Positions 47,625-61,288 of a stretch of DNA of 64,000 bases are shown piece by piece. The stretch lies in NCBI RefSeq assembly GCF_009711095.1, contig NZ_WMJZ01000001.1, forward strand, positions 186,001-250,000, read 5' to 3'. The DNA is from Intestinirhabdus alba. GTDB lineage: Bacteria; Pseudomonadota; Gammaproteobacteria; Enterobacterales; Enterobacteriaceae. Position numbers and translations under genes: made by a program. The notes under the pieces were generated by a model. The model made no database searches and was not told the origin of the DNA. It was given only the letters and a program-made list of their open reading frames with translations. How positions within the stretch are numbered: the stretch's first letter is position 1; the number at the start of each line of letters is the position of its first letter.

Positions 47625-48737
47625 TTATACGCTTTTCGACAACATTTTTCGGTGGGTATGGATCGACATTACTATGCCAAATCCGGCCATCAGCACGATC
47701 AGCGCGGAGCCTCCGTAGCTGACCAGCGGCAGCGGGACGCCCACCACGGGCAGAATACCGCTTACCATACCAATATTTACGAAGACATAAACGAATAATA
47801 TTAGCATTAGCCCGCCGGCCATAACCCTGCCGAAGGTGGTTTGCGCCCGGGCGGCGATCCACAGGCCGCGCATAATCAGCAGAATGTACAGCGCCAGCAG
47901 GATCAGTATTCCCACCAGGCCCAGCTCCTCCGCCAGCACCGCGAAGATAAAGTCGGTATGGCGTTCGGGCAGAAACTCCAGCTGCGACTGGGTGCCGTGC
48001 AGCCAGCCCTTGCCGCGCAGGCCGCCGGAGCCGATGGCGATTTTAGACTGAATAATATGGTAGCCCGCCCCGAGCGGATCGCTCTCCGGATCGAGCAGCA
48101 TCATGACGCGCTGCCGCTGGTAGTCGTGCATCAGAAAGAACCACAGGATCGGAATAAAGGCCGCCAGCAGCAGGACGGCGATGCCGATCAGACGCCAGCT
48201 CAGGCCGGAGAGGAACAGCACGAACAGGCCGGAGAGCGCCACCAGGATTGAGGTGCCGAGGTCCGGCTGCGCCGCCACCAGCAGCGTCGGCATAAAGATC
48301 AGCACCAGCGCGATAGCGGTGTTTTTTAGCGACGGCGGGCAGACGTCGCGGTTAATAAAGCGCGCCACCATCAGCGGGACGGCGATTTTGGCGATTTCCG
48401 AAGGCTGAAAGCGTACGATGCCGAGATCCAGCCAGCGCTGAGCGCCCTTAGAGATGGCACCGAAGGCGTCGACGGCCACCAGCAGGATGATACAGATTAT
48501 ATAGAGCCAGGGGGCCCAGCCTTCGTACACCCGCGGCGGGATCTGCGCCATGATCGCCATTACCACCAGTCCCATGGCGATCTGACCGATTTTACGCTCC
48601 GTCATGCCGATATCCTGGCCGCTGGCGCTCCAGATCACCAGCGCGCTATAGGCCAGCAGCACCAGCAGGATCAGCAGCATGGTGGGGTCGATATGAATTT
48701 TGTCCCAGAACGTTTTTTTGTTCGGATTATCCGTCAT
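47625..48737 (-). CDS. mrdB: peptidoglycan glycosyltransferase RodA (MrdB)
   Basis: SEDS-family glycosyltransferase of the rod elongasome, partner of PBP2. It is 370 residues as in E. coli, with about ten membrane spans. It shows [18 protein letters not shown] and [19 protein letters not shown], both typical of SEDS proteins. It lies 2 bp after mrdA and 10 bp before rlpA. Confidence 0.97.
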   Translation of the reverse strand: MTDNPNKKTFWDKIHIDPTMLLILLVLLAYSALVIWSASGQDIGMTERKIGQIAMGLVVMAIMAQIPPRVYEGWAPWLYIICIILLVAVDAFGAISKGAQRWLDLGIVRFQPSEIAKIAVPLMVARFINRDVCPPSLKNTAIALVLIFMPTLLVAAQPDLGTSILVALSGLFVLFLSGLSWRLIGIAVLLLAAFIPILWFFLMHDYQRQRVMMLLDPESDPLGAGYHIIQSKIAIGSGGLRGKGWLHGTQSQLEFLPERHTDFIFAVLAEELGLVGILILLALYILLIMRGLWIAARAQTTFGRVMAGGLMLILFVYVFVNIGMVSGILPVVGVPLPLVSYGGSALIVLMAGFGIVMSIHTHRKMLSKSV

Positions 48738-48739
48738 GG

Positions 48740-50641
48740 CTATTGGTCCTCCGCTGCGGCTACCGCCGGATTTTCAGCAGGCAGCGTGGTGTTGTTATCG
48801 CCCAGCATGATGTGATCGAGGATCTGGCGCATCAGGGTGCCGACCGCCGGTCCGGCACCGCCGTTTTCGAGGATCATGGCCACCGCAACCTGGGGGTTGT
48901 TATAGGGGGCGAAGGCCGTCATCAGCTTGTGATCGCGCAGCCTTTCGGCAATTTTATGCGCGTTATAGGTTTCGTTGGCCTTCAGGCCGAAGACCTGGGC
49001 CGTCCCGGATTTGGCGGCGATTTTATAAGGGGCGCTGGCGAAATATTTATGCGCCGTACCGTTGCCGCGGTTGGCCACGCCGTACATACCGTCCTTTGCC
49101 AGCTCCCAGAAGCCTGAGTGGACGTCGCCCACCGGCGGCTCGTGCGGCTGCACCCACGGCACCTTCCTGCCGTTCTCGGCGGTGCTCATCAGTAGATGCG
49201 GCACCTTCACCACCCCGTCGTTAATCAGGATCATCAGCGCCTTGTTCATCTGAATCGGCGTGGCGGTCCAGTAGCCCTGGCCGATGCCTACCGGAATGGT
49301 GTCGCCCTGATACCAGGGTTTTTTAAAGCGCTTCTGCTTCCACTCGCGGGTGGGCATATTGCCGGAGCGCTCCTCCGCGAGGTCGATGCCGGTATAGTGG
49401 CCGTAGCCGAACTTGCCCATCCATTCGGAGAGGCGATCGATGCCCATATCATAGGCGACCTGATAGAAAAAGGTGTCCGCCGACTCTTCCAGCGATTTGG
49501 TGACGTTGAGATGCCCGTGGCCCCATTTTTTCCAGTCGCGGTAACGTTTTTCCGAGCCGGGCAGTTGCCACCAGCCGGGATCGAAGAGGCTGGTGTTGCG
49601 GGTGATCACCCCGGCGCTGAGCGCCGAAACCGCCACGTAGGGTTTCACCGTCGAGGCGGGGGGATAGACGCCCTGCGTGGCGCGGTTGACCAGCGGGGTA
49701 TTGAGATCGTTGAGCAGGGCGGAGTAGTCCTTACTGGAGATGCCGTTGACGAACAGGTTTGGATCGTAGCTCGGCATGGAGACCAGCGCCAGCACGCCCC
49801 CGGTGCGCGGGTCGGTTACCACCACGGCGGCGCGGCTGCCCGCCAGCAGGGTTTCAATATATTGCTGAAGCTTGAGATCCAGCGTCAGCCAGATATCGTG
49901 CCCGGCCTGGGGCGGCACTTCCTTAAGCTGGCGGATCACCCGGCCGCGGTTGTTGACCTCCACCTCTTCGTAGCCGGTCTGGCCGTGCAGCACCTCTTCG
50001 TAATAGCGCTCAATGCCCAGTTTGCCGATGTCGTGAGTCGCGGCATAGTTGGCCAGCTTGCCCTCTCTGTCGAGGCGCTCCACGTCCTTATCGTTAATCT
50101 TCGACACGTAGCCAATAACGTGGGTCAGGGCGGAGCCGTAGGGGTAGTAGCGGCGCTTGTAGCCTTTAACCTCGACCCCCGGAAAGCGGTACTGGTTAAC
50201 GGCAAAGCGCGCGACCTGCACTTCGGTCAGGTTGGTTTTTACCGGAATGGAGACGAAGCGGTGCGAGCGCGAGCGCTCTTTTTTGAAGGCGGCGATGTCG
50301 TCGTCGGTCAGATCCACCACGCCGCGCAGGGCTTCCAGGGTCTGCTGCACGTTATCGACCTTCTCCGGCATCATCTCGATCTGGTAGATGGTGCGGTTCA
50401 ACGCCAGCGGAATACCGTTGCGGTCATAGATGATCCCGCGGCTGGGGGGGATCGGAACCAGCTTGATCCGGTTTTCGTTTGAGCGGGTCTGGTAGTCGTT
50501 ATAGCGGATGATTTGCAGATTATACAGATTGGCGATCAGCACGCCGGTGAGTAGCAAAATACCCAAAAAGGCGATCAGCGCCCGGCGCACGAACAGCGCG
50601 GACTCAGCCGTATAGTCGCGAAAAGAATTCTGTATTTTCAT
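48740..50641 (-). CDS. mrdA: penicillin-binding protein 2 (MrdA)
   Basis: Monofunctional transpeptidase for lateral wall growth. It is 633 residues as in E. coli, with an N-terminal membrane anchor at about 20-42, a dimerisation domain, then the transpeptidase. The catalytic serine is in [10 protein letters not shown] (about Ser330), SxD is in LEESADTFF, and KSGT is in AAKSGTAQV. The C-terminal ends in acidic, Ala-rich sequence. Confidence 0.97.
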   Translation of the reverse strand: MKIQNSFRDYTAESALFVRRALIAFLGILLLTGVLIANLYNLQIIRYNDYQTRSNENRIKLVPIPPSRGIIYDRNGIPLALNRTIYQIEMMPEKVDNVQQTLEALRGVVDLTDDDIAAFKKERSRSHRFVSIPVKTNLTEVQVARFAVNQYRFPGVEVKGYKRRYYPYGSALTHVIGYVSKINDKDVERLDREGKLANYAATHDIGKLGIERYYEEVLHGQTGYEEVEVNNRGRVIRQLKEVPPQAGHDIWLTLDLKLQQYIETLLAGSRAAVVVTDPRTGGVLALVSMPSYDPNLFVNGISSKDYSALLNDLNTPLVNRATQGVYPPASTVKPYVAVSALSAGVITRNTSLFDPGWWQLPGSEKRYRDWKKWGHGHLNVTKSLEESADTFFYQVAYDMGIDRLSEWMGKFGYGHYTGIDLAEERSGNMPTREWKQKRFKKPWYQGDTIPVGIGQGYWTATPIQMNKALMILINDGVVKVPHLLMSTAENGRKVPWVQPHEPPVGDVHSGFWELAKDGMYGVANRGNGTAHKYFASAPYKIAAKSGTAQVFGLKANETYNAHKIAERLRDHKLMTAFAPYNNPQVAVAMILENGGAGPAVGTLMRQILDHIMLGDNNTTLPAENPAVAAAEDQ

Positions 50642-50671
50642 CCGCTGCGTAATCTATTCAAGGCTCAACCT

Positions 50672-51139
50672 TCACTCACGGTGATAAGGATGGTTAGTGG
50701 TAATGCTCCACGCCCGGTACAGGCTCTCCGCCACCAGCACCCGCACCAGCGGGTGTGGCAGCGTCAGCGCAGAGAGGGACCAGCTCTGCTCCGCTGCCGC
50801 TTTGCAGGCGGGAGCAAGCCCTTCCGGCCCGCCAATCAGCAGGCTGACGTCACGGCCGTCCTGCTTCCAGCGCTCCAGCTCGTTCGCCAGCTGCGGTGTA
50901 TCCCACGGCTTGCCGGGGATATCGAGGGTGACGATACGGTTTTTGCCCGCAGCCGCCAGCATCAGCTCGCCCTCTTTCTCAAGGATCCGCTTAATGTCGG
51001 CATTTTTGCCGCGTTTGCCCGCCGGAATTTCAATAAGCTCAAAGGGTAGATCTTTGGGAAAGCACCGCAGATATTCGCTAAATCCGCTCTGCACCCAGTC
51101 GGGCATTTTGGTGCCAACGGCGACAAGCTGAAGCTTCAC
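50672..51139 (-). CDS. rlmH: 23S rRNA pseudouridine-1915 N3-methyltransferase RlmH
   Basis: SPOUT methyltransferase acting on 70S ribosomes at pseudouridine 1915. It is 155 residues as in E. coli, with the SAM knot signatures [11 protein letters not shown] and [20 protein letters not shown] and the C-terminal NHPYHRE. It lies 3 bp after rsfS. Confidence 0.97.
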   Translation of the reverse strand: MKLQLVAVGTKMPDWVQSGFSEYLRCFPKDLPFELIEIPAGKRGKNADIKRILEKEGELMLAAAGKNRIVTLDIPGKPWDTPQLANELERWKQDGRDVSLLIGGPEGLAPACKAAAEQSWSLSALTLPHPLVRVLVAESLYRAWSITTNHPYHRE

Positions 51140-51142
51140 GCA

Positions 51143-51661
<519 letters not shown>

Positions 51662-51709
51662 TCAGGGGGTGTCAATGTCCGAAACGCCTCTGCGGAAAAA
51701 AAACAGATT

Positions 51710-52318
51710 TTATTCGTCCGGCTGCCAGACCGCGCGGCTGTTCAGCACTTTCAGGGTGGCGAAGCCTTCGCAAAAATCCAGCGCGCTCCAGCATCCCTGC
51801 TCCACGCGAAAGCGCCACATTGCCTCCGCGGGCATACCCAGCAGCCGGGCGATGAGCAGGCTCAGTACCCCCTGATGGCTGACCACCAGCAGGTTCTCCT
51901 CCTGCCGCCCGGCGAGCTGCCCGATAAAGCGCTCGACGCGCCGGGCAAAGGCGCTGAAGCCCTCCCCGTTGGTTGGGGCGGCGTTCTGCCAGTCGGCGCA
52001 CCAGGCGGCATAGTTTTCCGCATCCTCCAGGCGGAGATCGCGGTGGTGGCGCATCTCCCAGTCGCCAAAAAACATCTCATTCAGCTCCGGCAGGATCTGC
52101 CGGGGCACCTCGCGCGCCTGCAGCACAAGGCGCGCGGTATGGCGGGCGCGCTCCAGCTCGCTGCAGAGCAGGCGATCGAACGGCGCGTTGCGCAGTAGCC
52201 CGTGCAGAGCCTGCGCCTGGGCGATGCCTTTCGCCGTCAGCGGCGTCGGGGCGTGGCCGCTGTACAGCCCGGCAACGTTGGCTTCAGTTTCCCCGTGGCG
52301 AACTAACCAGAGTCGCAT
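51710..52318 (-). CDS. cobC: adenosylcobalamin/alpha-ribazole phosphatase CobC
   Basis: Histidine-phosphatase superfamily enzyme that removes phosphate in late cobalamin assembly. It is 202 residues as in Salmonella, with [11 protein letters not shown] (phospho-His) and a second His in [18 protein letters not shown] precedes the ATG at 52318. Divergent from cobD, as in Salmonella. Confidence 0.95.
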   Translation of the reverse strand: MRLWLVRHGETEANVAGLYSGHAPTPLTAKGIAQAQALHGLLRNAPFDRLLCSELERARHTARLVLQAREVPRQILPELNEMFFGDWEMRHHRDLRLEDAENYAAWCADWQNAAPTNGEGFSAFARRVERFIGQLAGRQEENLLVVSHQGVLSLLIARLLGMPAEAMWRFRVEQGCWSALDFCEGFATLKVLNSRAVWQPDE

Positions 52319-52412
52319 TTTTCCCCCGGAAGCGGACGCGCAAAACATGACGTTTGTCCTGTTTGCCGGCCCTTTTTTCTTTAAAATAGCCGCTTTTACC
52401 CGGAGCGGCACG

Positions 52413-53507
52413 ATGTCTTTATTTAAAAGCGCCCACGGCGGCAATACGCGGGAGGCCGCGGCGCTGGCAGGTGTTACGCCTGAACAACTGCTGGATTTTA
52501 GCGCGAATATTAATCCTCTGGGGATGCCCGATGCGCTGAAATGTGCCATCGTCAACAGTTTGTCGCACGCCGAGCGCTATCCCGACGTTGACTACCTGCG
52601 CCTGCACCAGGCGCTGGCCGCGCATCACGGGATACCGGCGGAGTGGATTCTGGCCGCCAACGGCGAGACGGAGGCCATTTTTACCCTCGCCTGCGGGCTG
52701 AAGCCGCGGCGGGCGATGATCGTCACCCCCGGCTTCGCGGAGTATCGCCGGGCGCTGCGCTGGGGCGAATGTGAAATCGAAGCCTTTCCGCTGCGGGAGG
52801 CGGATGGCTGGCAGCTTACCGATGCCATTCTGCCGGCGCTGACGCCGGCGCTGGACTGCCTGTTCCTCTGTACCCCGAATAACCCGACGGGGCTGCTGCC
52901 GGAGCGGGAACTGCTGCTGGCCATCGCCCGGCGCTGCGGGGCGCTGGGGATCGCGCTGATTGTTGATGAAGCGTTTCTCGACTTTATTCCTGACGAGCCG
53001 GGGTTGATCCCGATGCTGCAGGCGTATCCCCACGTCTGGGTGCTGCGCTCGCTGACCAAGTTCTACGCGATACCTGGGCTGCGGCTGGGCTACCTGGTGA
53101 ACAGCGATCCCCGGGCGGTGGCCGCCATAAAGGCCCGGCAGATGCCCTGGTCGATTAACGCCTTTGCGGCGCTGGCCGGCGAAATGATTCTGGAGGAGCG
53201 GGATTATCAGCAGGCGACCTGGCGCTGGCTGGCGGAAGAGGGCGCGCGCTTTTATCAACGGCTGAGCGGGCTGGCCGGGCTGACGGTTTATCCAGGGCGG
53301 GCCAACTATCTTCTGCTGCGCTGCGAAAAGAGGGGGCAGGAACTCCAGCAGGCCCTGCTGGCACAGCGCATTCTCATCCGCAGCTGCGCTAACTATCCGG
53401 GGCTGGACGCCCGCTACTACCGGGTGGCGATACGAAGCCGGGCGGAAAACGAACGCCTGCTGGCGGCGCTGGGCGCGGCGCTCAGCGGTACAGCCCCTGC
53501 TGATTGA
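52413..53507 (+). CDS. cobD: threonine-phosphate decarboxylase CobD
   Basis: PLP enzyme that makes (R)-1-amino-2-propanol phosphate, the linker of cobalamin. From the ATG at 52413 ([11 protein letters not shown]) it is 364 residues, the Salmonella length. It has [37 protein letters not shown] and the PLP lysine in [16 protein letters not shown]. Absent from E. coli K-12 at this site. Its 3' end overlaps the convergent nadD by 26 bp. Confidence 0.96.
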   Translation: MSLFKSAHGGNTREAAALAGVTPEQLLDFSANINPLGMPDALKCAIVNSLSHAERYPDVDYLRLHQALAAHHGIPAEWILAANGETEAIFTLACGLKPRRAMIVTPGFAEYRRALRWGECEIEAFPLREADGWQLTDAILPALTPALDCLFLCTPNNPTGLLPERELLLAIARRCGALGIALIVDEAFLDFIPDEPGLIPMLQAYPHVWVLRSLTKFYAIPGLRLGYLVNSDPRAVAAIKARQMPWSINAFAALAGEMILEERDYQQATWRWLAEEGARFYQRLSGLAGLTVYPGRANYLLLRCEKRGQELQQALLAQRILIRSCANYPGLDARYYRVAIRSRAENERLLAALGAALSGTAPAD

Positions 53508-54132
53508 TATAATCGAGCACCGCGTCCGGCAGCAGGTCGTCGCACGGTTCGCCGTTTTCCAGTCGTTCGCGGATCAGGCTGGCGGAGATAGCGAACCACG
53601 GGGTTTCGGCCAGATAGATTTTGCCCGCCGGCAGATGGTGCAGTGCCTCCGGCGTGTGGGTCAGGTGGCGCTCCAGCCACCGCTGGTGCCGAGCTTGCGC
53701 CATCTTCAGCGGATAGCCCGGACGGCGGCAGACGATCAGGTGCGTGTTGTCGAGAATGGTCTCGTAGTCGTGCCAGTCGGGAAAGGTGAGCAGGGAGTCC
53801 TGGCCGATGATAAACGCCAGCGGCGCGTCCGGCCCCTGCTCCTCGCGCCATGCCTTCAGCGTACTGGCGGTGTAGGAGGGGGCGTCGCGTCGCAGCTCGC
53901 GTTCATCGAGGGTGAACAGCGGCCTGTCGGCGATGGCCAGCTCAAGCATCGCCTTCCGCTGGGCGCTGCTGGCCTCCGGCTGCGGGCGGTGGGGGGGGAC
54001 GTTGTTAGGCATAATGATGACCTTTGCCAGGCCAATCAGATTCGCCAGCGCTTCAACGGGTTTCAGATGGCCGTAATGTACCGGATCGAAGGTGCCGCCA
54101 AACAGCGCCTGCAGCGTTTTTACCTCAGCCAT
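53482..54132 (-). CDS. nadD: nicotinate-nucleotide adenylyltransferase NadD
   Basis: Adenylates nicotinate mononucleotide in NAD synthesis. From the ATG at 54132 ([13 protein letters not shown]) it is 216 residues (213 in E. coli). Motifs are [14 protein letters not shown] (nucleotide binding) and the SxxxR-type SASLIRERL. It begins inside the holA stop (8-bp overlap); the in-frame ATG at 54144 would add four residues. Confidence 0.96.
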   Translation of the reverse strand: MAEVKTLQALFGGTFDPVHYGHLKPVEALANLIGLAKVIIMPNNVPPHRPQPEASSAQRKAMLELAIADRPLFTLDERELRRDAPSYTASTLKAWREEQGPDAPLAFIIGQDSLLTFPDWHDYETILDNTHLIVCRRPGYPLKMAQARHQRWLERHLTHTPEALHHLPAGKIYLAETPWFAISASLIRERLENGEPCDDLLPDAVLDYINQQGLYR

Positions 54133-55156
54133 CGATAAAGACATCCGCCAGCGCTTTATGACACAGCAGAAGGGATAGCCCCTCCAGCTCGGCCCATACC
54201 GACTGACCATAATCCTGTTTAAGCGTAATTTCCGTTCGCGTCAGCAGGTGGACGGCCTGGCGAAGCTGCGTCAGATCGAGCCGGTTCAGCGCCTCGCCGG
54301 TCAGCGCCCGACGATTTTGCCAGACCCGATGGCGGTCAAACAGCGTGCGCAGCGGCGTATGGACCGACTGCCGCTTCAGGTTCACCAGCAGCAGCAGCTC
54401 GCGCTGCAGCGTGCGCAGCAGGATAGGCGGCTCGCAGCCCTCAAGGCGCAGCTGCTGCAGAATATGCAGCGCGCGTTTGCTTTTGCCCGCCAGCAGCGCG
54501 TCCACCCAGTGAAAGGGGGAAAAGTGCGCCGCGTCGTTAACCGCCTGCTCCACCCTGGGCAGGGTCAGCTTGCCGTCGGGCCAGAGCAGCGACAGCCGCT
54601 CCAGCGCCTGGGCCAGGGCTAACAGATTGCCCTCATAGCAGTAGCACAGCAGCTGGCTGGCGGCGTCGTCCAGCTGCAGGTTGTTCTGTTTCGCCCGGGC
54701 GGCAAGCCAGCGCGGCAGCTGCGCCTGCTCCGGCGTCTGGCAGCTGACCTGCACGCTCCGGCTGGCCAGCGAGGTAAACCACCCGGCGTTCTCCTGCGCC
54801 TTGCTGAGCCGGTTGCCGCGCACGATCAGCAGCAGATCGTCATGCAGCAGGCCGGTCAGAACGCCGAGTTGTTCATTCAGCGCCGCGTTGGGGCCGTTCT
54901 CCGGCAGCAGCAGCAGCAGGGTCTGGCGGCTGGCGAACAGGCTCATCGCCTGGCACAGTGAGAAGAGCGCGTGCCAGTCGGTGCCGGCGTCGAGGGCGAA
55001 GGTGTGATGCTCTGTGAAGCCCTGTTCCACCGCGGCCTGGCGAATGGCCTCCTGGCTCTCCTGCAGCAGGAGCGGATCGTTGCCGAGCAGCAGATACGCC
55101 GCGCGCAGCCCTTCGGTGAGCTGCGCGCGGAGCTGTTCAGGGTACAGCCGAATCAT
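54125..55156 (-). CDS. holA: DNA polymerase III delta subunit HolA
   Basis: Clamp-loader subunit that opens the beta clamp. From the ATG at 55156 it is 343 residues as in E. coli ([13 protein letters not shown]). The beta-binding region is [19 protein letters not shown]. The start overlaps the lptE stop as TGATG; a GTG one codon upstream is also in frame. Confidence 0.97.
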   Translation of the reverse strand: MIRLYPEQLRAQLTEGLRAAYLLLGNDPLLLQESQEAIRQAAVEQGFTEHHTFALDAGTDWHALFSLCQAMSLFASRQTLLLLLPENGPNAALNEQLGVLTGLLHDDLLLIVRGNRLSKAQENAGWFTSLASRSVQVSCQTPEQAQLPRWLAARAKQNNLQLDDAASQLLCYCYEGNLLALAQALERLSLLWPDGKLTLPRVEQAVNDAAHFSPFHWVDALLAGKSKRALHILQQLRLEGCEPPILLRTLQRELLLLVNLKRQSVHTPLRTLFDRHRVWQNRRALTGEALNRLDLTQLRQAVHLLTRTEITLKQDYGQSVWAELEGLSLLLCHKALADVFIDG

Positions 55157-55755
55157 CACTCTTCCAGCGTGGTGGAGACGCGCGCGGGCGAAGTCGTCGG
55201 CGTTGCGCTCTTCGCGACAGGCTCTTGCGCTGGGGCCTCTTCCGCGGCGGAGTGCGCCTCGGCGACGCGAACGCTGGGCAGCCTGCGGATCAGCTGCTCG
55301 GCGGCCTTGTCGTACATCTCCTGGATAATCAGGCTCTGCTCGTTGTCCTTCGCCAGCGCCACCTGCGGGTTATCGAAGAATGAGCGGTACACCTTGGCGT
55401 TGATAGGATAGATATCACGGCCGGGGATCAGCACGGAGGCGCTGACGTACATCACCATCTGATACTCCGCCGTCTGACCGTCCTGGAAGACGGAGGCCGT
55501 ATCCTGACCGATGCTGACGCTCCCCAGCCGCAGCGACGGTACGTCCTGGCGCAGGGTGTCTTTGTCGAGCAGCTCGATGTTGTTCAGACGCAGCTGATTA
55601 CGCACCGCGCGACTGAGCGGACCGTTCGGATCGCCGGAGTCGAGGATCATCGTTTTCATGGTGGTCGGAACCTGGGTGGTGCTTCGCAGGTGCCAGCCAC
55701 ACCCGGCGGTGGTTAACACCGCCAGGGATAACAGTAAAGTTGCCAGATATCGCAC
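55156..55755 (-). CDS. lptE: LPS assembly lipoprotein LptE
   Basis: Outer-membrane lipoprotein that plugs LptD during lipopolysaccharide insertion. It is 199 residues (193 in E. coli). The lipobox TAGC gives lipidated Cys19. The core [22 protein letters not shown] matches E. coli (about residues 79-100). The C-terminal tail is long and rich in Ala, Glu and Thr. Confidence 0.96.
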   Translation of the reverse strand: MRYLATLLLSLAVLTTAGCGWHLRSTTQVPTTMKTMILDSGDPNGPLSRAVRNQLRLNNIELLDKDTLRQDVPSLRLGSVSIGQDTASVFQDGQTAEYQMVMYVSASVLIPGRDIYPINAKVYRSFFDNPQVALAKDNEQSLIIQEMYDKAAEQLIRRLPSVRVAEAHSAAEEAPAQEPVAKSATPTTSPARVSTTLEE

Positions 55756-55769
55756 GCTTCCTCCTGCGC

Positions 55770-58352
55770 TTAGCCAACGACCAGATTGAGGAGTTTGCCC
55801 GGCACGTAAATCACTTTACGGACGGTAACGCCATTAAGATATTTTGCCACCAGGTGCTCCTGAGCGGCGCGTTCGCGCACCTGTTGTTCGGTGGCGTTCA
55901 CCGGAACGGTGATTTTGCCGCGCACTTTGCCGTTCACCTGCACCACCACCAGCGTGCTGTTTTCCACCATAGCGGCTTCGTCGGCAACCGGCCACGGCGC
56001 GTTGTCGATGTCGCCTTCGCCCTTCAGCTCCTGCCACAGGGCAAAGCTGGCGTGGGGGGTGAACGGGTTAAGCATACGCACGACCGCCAGCAGCGCTTCA
56101 CGCATCAGCGCGCGATCCTGCTCGCTCTCCTGCGGCGCTTTCGCCAGCTTGTTCATCAGCTCCATAATCGCCGCAATCGCGGTATTGAAGGTCTGGCGGC
56201 GGCCGATATCGTCGGTGACTTTGGCGATAGTCTTGTGCACGTCGCGGCGCAGCGCCTGCTGATCGTCATTTAAGGCGTCAACGTTCAGCGCAACCGCGTC
56301 GCCCAGGGAAACGTGCTCGTAAACCAGCTTCCAGACGCGCTTCAGGAAGCGGTTGGCCCCCTCCACGCCGGACTCCTGCCACTCAAGGGTCATATCCGCC
56401 GGGGAGGCGAACATCATAAACAGGCGCACGGTGTCCGCGCCGTAGCGCTCGACCATCTCCTGCGGGTCGATGCCGTTGTTTTTCGACTTCGACATTTTGC
56501 TCATGCCGGTGTAAACCAGCTCGTGCCCCGCGGCGTCCTTCGCTTTGACGATGCGCCCCTTCTCGTCGCGCTCAACGATGGCCTCTTTCGGCGAAACCCA
56601 GTTACGCTCGCCGTTGCTGCCGACGTAGTAGAAAGCGTCCGCCAGCACCATCCCCTGGCACAGCAGTTGCTTCGCCGGCTCATCGGAGGTGACCATGCCC
56701 GCATCGCGCATCAGCTTGTGGAAGAAGCGGAAGTAGAGCAGGTGCATGATGGCGTGTTCGATACCGCCGATGTAAATATCCACCGGCAGCCAGTAGTTGG
56801 CGGCGTCAGAATCGAGCATCCCCTTGTCGTACTGCGGGCAGGTGTAGCGCGCGTAGTACCAGGAGGACTCCATAAAGGTGTCGAAGGTGTCGGTTTCGCG
56901 CAGCGCCGGCTGGCCGTTGACGGTGGTCTTCGCCCACTCGGGGTCGGCCTTAATTGGGCTGGTGATGCCGTCCATTACCACGTCTTCCGGCAGGATCACC
57001 GGCAGCTGGTCTTCCGGCGTCGGCAGCACGGTGCCATCTTCCAGGGTGACCATCGGGATCGGCGCGCCCCAGTAGCGCTGGCGGGAAACGCCCCAGTCGC
57101 GCAGGCGGTAGTTGACCTTCCGCTTGCCGACGCCCAGCGAGGCCAGCTTATCGGCGATGGCGTTGAAGCCCTCTTCAAAGCTCAGGCCGCTGAATTCGCC
57201 GGAGTTAAACAGGGTGCCTTTCTCGGTCAGCGCCTGGGTGGAGAGATCGGGTTCAGAACCGTCCGCTGCCAGGATAACGGGCTTGATGTTCAGACCATAC
57301 TTGCTGGCGAACTCGTAGTCGCGCTGGTCGTGTCCCGGAACGGCCATCACCGCGCCGGTGCCGTACTCCATCAGCACGAAGTTTGCCGCCCAGATGGGGA
57401 TCGCTTCGCCGGTCAGCGGGTGGATGGCCTTAAAGCCGGTGTCGACGCCTTTTTTCTCCATGGTCGCCATCTCGGCTTCGGCCACCTTAGTGTTGCGGCA
57501 CTCGTCGATAAAGGCCGCCAGCTCAGGGTTCGACGCCGCCGCTTTCGCACTCAGCGGGTGGCCGGCGGCCACCGCCAGGTAAGTGCAGCCCATAAAGGTG
57601 TCCGGGCGGGTGGTGTAGACGGTCAGGGTGTCGTCGTTATCCTTGACGTCAAAGGTGATGTCCACCCCTTCAGAGCGGCCGATCCAGTTGCGCTGCATCG
57701 TCTTCACGGTGTCAGGCCAGTGGTCCAGCTTGTCCAGATCGTTCAGCAGCTCGTCGGCGTAGGCGGTAATTTTGATAAACCACTGGGGGATCGCTTTACG
57801 CTCGACTTTGGTATCGCAGCGCCAGCAGCAGCCGTCGATGACCTGCTCGTTCGCCAGCACGGTCTGGTCGTTCGGGCACCAGTTCACCGCCGAGGTTTTC
57901 TTATAGACCAGCCCTTTTTTGTACAGCTCGGTGAAGAACTTTTGCTCCCAGCGGTAGTATTCCGGGGTGCAGGTCGCCAGCTCGCGGCTCCAGTCATAGC
58001 CGAAGCCCAGCATTTTGAGCTGGTTTTTCATGTAGGCGATGTTGTCGTACGTCCAGGGAGCCGGCGCGGTGTTGTTTTTCACCGCCGCGCCTTCCGCGGG
58101 CAGGCCGAACGCATCCCAGCCGATGGGCTGCAGAACGTTTTTGCCGAGCATACGCTGGTAGCGCGCAATAACATCGCCAATAGTGTAGTTACGCACGTGG
58201 CCCATGTGTAGTCGACCGGAAGGATAGGGAAGCATAGACAGGCAGTAATACTTCTCTTTACTCTCGTCTTCGGTTACTTCGAACGTGCGCTTCTCATCCC
58301 AGTGACGCTGTACTTTGGATTCTATCTCTTCCGGGCGGTATTGCTCTTGCAT
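55770..58352 (-). CDS. leuS: leucyl-tRNA synthetase
   Basis: Class Ia aminoacyl-tRNA synthetase with editing domain, 860 residues as in E. coli from the ATG at 58352 ([11 protein letters not shown]). It shows the HIGH motif in [14 protein letters not shown], the KMSKS motif in [14 protein letters not shown], and editing-domain motifs [15 protein letters not shown] and [16 protein letters not shown]. The frame upstream of 58352 is not used. lptE follows after 14 bp. Confidence 0.98.
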   Translation of the reverse strand: MQEQYRPEEIESKVQRHWDEKRTFEVTEDESKEKYYCLSMLPYPSGRLHMGHVRNYTIGDVIARYQRMLGKNVLQPIGWDAFGLPAEGAAVKNNTAPAPWTYDNIAYMKNQLKMLGFGYDWSRELATCTPEYYRWEQKFFTELYKKGLVYKKTSAVNWCPNDQTVLANEQVIDGCCWRCDTKVERKAIPQWFIKITAYADELLNDLDKLDHWPDTVKTMQRNWIGRSEGVDITFDVKDNDDTLTVYTTRPDTFMGCTYLAVAAGHPLSAKAAASNPELAAFIDECRNTKVAEAEMATMEKKGVDTGFKAIHPLTGEAIPIWAANFVLMEYGTGAVMAVPGHDQRDYEFASKYGLNIKPVILAADGSEPDLSTQALTEKGTLFNSGEFSGLSFEEGFNAIADKLASLGVGKRKVNYRLRDWGVSRQRYWGAPIPMVTLEDGTVLPTPEDQLPVILPEDVVMDGITSPIKADPEWAKTTVNGQPALRETDTFDTFMESSWYYARYTCPQYDKGMLDSDAANYWLPVDIYIGGIEHAIMHLLYFRFFHKLMRDAGMVTSDEPAKQLLCQGMVLADAFYYVGSNGERNWVSPKEAIVERDEKGRIVKAKDAAGHELVYTGMSKMSKSKNNGIDPQEMVERYGADTVRLFMMFASPADMTLEWQESGVEGANRFLKRVWKLVYEHVSLGDAVALNVDALNDDQQALRRDVHKTIAKVTDDIGRRQTFNTAIAAIMELMNKLAKAPQESEQDRALMREALLAVVRMLNPFTPHASFALWQELKGEGDIDNAPWPVADEAAMVENSTLVVVQVNGKVRGKITVPVNATEQQVRERAAQEHLVAKYLNGVTVRKVIYVPGKLLNLVVG

Positions 58353-58575
58353 GGCAGCCAGTGGTCCTGTTTTCAATACGGCTACAAACGTAGCTTCGGG
58401 GTGGTGTTTCAGATCCGCATAGCATAGCCCAAACGCCCGCTTCAAAACAGCCTTTCGCGCATTCTGCGGTGAATTCCCGCGCCGGGCGTTCCGGCCGGAA
58501 ATCCTCTGATTGCACCAGGCGCGGCGGAAATAACGTCTATCATTATAGTGGGTTAACGAGCCGGGAGAGGTGGCG

Positions 58576-59058
58576 ATGAATAAGGTTGCGCAATATTACC
58601 GTGAGCTGGTGGCGTCTTTAAGCGAGCGGCTACGCAATGGCGAACGCGATATCGACGCGCTGGTGGCGCAGGCGCGCCAGCGGGTAATACAGGCGGGAGA
58701 GCTTACGCGAACCGAAGTGGACGAGCTGACGCGCGCCGTCAGGCGCGATCTGGAAGAGTTCGCCATGAGCTATGAGGAGAGCCGGGAAGAGGAAAACGAC
58801 AGCGTGTTTATGCGGGTGATTAAAGAGAGCCTGTGGCAGGAGCTGGCGGACATCACCGACAAAACGCAGCTTGAGTGGCGAGAGGTGTTCCAGGATCTGA
58901 ACCATCACGGAGTCTATCAGAGCGGCGAGGTGGTCGGGCTGGGGAACCTGGTGTGCGAAAAGTGCCATTATCACCTGGCGGTCTACACGCCGGACGTGCT
59001 GCCGCTGTGCCCGAAGTGCGGGCATGACCATTTCCAGCGTCGGCCGTTCGAGCCATAG
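58576..59058 (+). CDS. ybeL: DUF1451 zinc-ribbon protein YbeL
   Basis: Conserved cytoplasmic protein, 160 residues from the ATG at 58576 ([12 protein letters not shown]), same as E. coli YbeL; GGGAGAGG lies upstream. The N-terminal half is helical and charged. A C-terminal zinc ribbon has CEKC and CPKCG pairs. Function not known. Divergent from leuS, convergent to gltL. Confidence 0.95.
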   Translation: MNKVAQYYRELVASLSERLRNGERDIDALVAQARQRVIQAGELTRTEVDELTRAVRRDLEEFAMSYEESREEENDSVFMRVIKESLWQELADITDKTQLEWREVFQDLNHHGVYQSGEVVGLGNLVCEKCHYHLAVYTPDVLPLCPKCGHDHFQRRPFEP

Positions 59059-59080
59059 TCGCCGCCTGTCGCCAGGGTTT

Positions 59081-59106
59081 GCGGCGCGCGATCGGACGCG
59101 CGCCGC
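59081..59106. other. GC stem-loop between ybeL and gltL
   Basis: Ten-bp perfect inverted repeat GCGGCGCGCG-atcgga-CGCGCGCCGC between convergent stops. No T-run follows on either strand. Probably a transcription-end hairpin that both genes share. Confidence 0.5.
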
Positions 59107-59111
59107 GAGCG

Positions 59112-59836
<725 letters not shown>

Positions 59837-59837
<1 letters not shown>

Positions 59838-60511
59838 TATACGGTCCTTTTCTTTAACCAGCTGACCAGCAGCGATGCGCTCAGGCTGAAGACAAAATAG
59901 ACGGCACCGGCGAACAGGATCATTTCAACCTGAGTGCCGTCGCGCTCGCCGATGGTGGTGGCGGTGCGGAAGAAGTCCGCCAGGCTAAGCACATAGACCA
60001 GCGAGGTGTCCTGGAACAGCACGATGCCCTGGGTGAGCAGCAGCGGCACCATCGCCCGGAACGCCTGCGGCAGGATAATTAGCCGCATCGACTGCCAGTG
60101 GGTCATCCCCAGCGCCAGGGCGGCGCTGGACTGCCCGCGGGAGATGCTCTGGATGCCGGCGCGGATAATCTCCGAATAGTAGGCCGCTTCAAACATCGCA
60201 AAGGCGACCATCGCCGAGATCAGCCGGATATCGGTTTTTGGCGACACGCCCAGCACGTTTTGCAGGAAGCCCGGCACGATCAGATAGAACCACAGCAGCA
60301 CCATCACCAGCGGAATGGCGCGGAACACGTTGACGTAAGCTTTGGCAAACCAGGCGATGGGGGCAAAGCGGGAGAGGCGCATTACCGCAAGGATTGTGCC
60401 CCAGACGATGCCGACCACCACCGCCGTGGCGGTGATCTTCAGCGTGATGGTCAGCCCGGCCAGCAGATATGGCAGAGAGGGCGGGATAGAGCTCCAGTCG
60501 AAGTCGTACAT
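59837..60511 (-). CDS. gltK: glutamate/aspartate permease GltK
   Basis: Permease subunit of the Glt importer, 224 residues as in E. coli, about five membrane spans. The ABC-permease EAA loop is in [22 protein letters not shown]. It overlaps gltJ and gltL by one base each. Confidence 0.97.
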
Positions 60512-61251
60512 CAGCGGCCTCCCATCGTGCCGGGCAGGCGGATCTTGCGTTCCACCAGGCTCATCACCAGCATGATAACGACGTTAATCAGCACATAGGC
60601 GAGGGTAATGGCGGTAAAGGACTCCCAGGCGTGAGCCGAGTAGTCCAGCAGCTTGCCCGCCTGGCCGGCCATATCGACCAGGCCGATGGTGGAGGCGATG
60701 GCCGAGTTTTTCACCAGATTCATCATCTCCGAGGTCATCGGCGGGACGATAACCCGGTAAGCGTTCGGCAGCAGGACGTAGCGGTAGGCCTGCGGCAGGG
60801 TCAGGCCCATCGCCAGCGCGGCGTTCTTCTGCCCCCGGGGCAGCGACTGGATGGCGGTTCGAACCTGCTCGCAGACGCGCGCGGCGGTAAACAGCCCCAG
60901 GCAAAGTATCGAGGAGAGAAAGAACTGCACGTTCGGGTCCAGCTCCGCCTTAAACCACATGCCGAGATTTTCCGGCAGCAGCTCCGGCACCACCAGATAC
61001 CAGGCGAAGAACTGTACGATCAGCGGCACGTTGCGGAACAGCTCCACGTACAGCGTGCCGATGCCGGAAAGCGCGCGGCCGGGCACGGTGCGCAGGATGC
61101 CAAACAGAGAGCCGATTAGAAAAGCGATGAGCCAGGCGCAGAGGGATAAGGCAATGGTGACCTGAAAGCCGCTCCACAGCCAGCCGAGATAGGTGGTGTT
61201 GCCAAAGGGGGCCTGTTGTAAAAAGATCCCCCAGTTCCAGTCTATTGACAT
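60511..61251 (-). CDS. gltJ: glutamate/aspartate permease GltJ
   Basis: Second permease subunit, 246 residues as in E. coli. The EAA-type loop is [27 protein letters not shown] precedes the ATG. It is separated from gltI by the SroC region with a terminator, which lets gltI be made in excess over gltJKL. Confidence 0.97.
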   Translation of the reverse strand: MSIDWNWGIFLQQAPFGNTTYLGWLWSGFQVTIALSLCAWLIAFLIGSLFGILRTVPGRALSGIGTLYVELFRNVPLIVQFFAWYLVVPELLPENLGMWFKAELDPNVQFFLSSILCLGLFTAARVCEQVRTAIQSLPRGQKNAALAMGLTLPQAYRYVLLPNAYRVIVPPMTSEMMNLVKNSAIASTIGLVDMAGQAGKLLDYSAHAWESFTAITLAYVLINVVIMLVMSLVERKIRLPGTMGGR

Positions 61252-61262
61252 ACATCTACTCC

Positions 61263-61288
61263 GAAAAAAAAGGGTAGCAGCGCTACCC
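61263..61288 (-). terminator. SroC / gltI terminator
   Basis: Seven-bp stem GGGTAGC/GCTACCC plus eight T on the minus strand, 12 bp before the gltJ start. It allows partial read-through to gltJKL. Confidence 0.85.
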
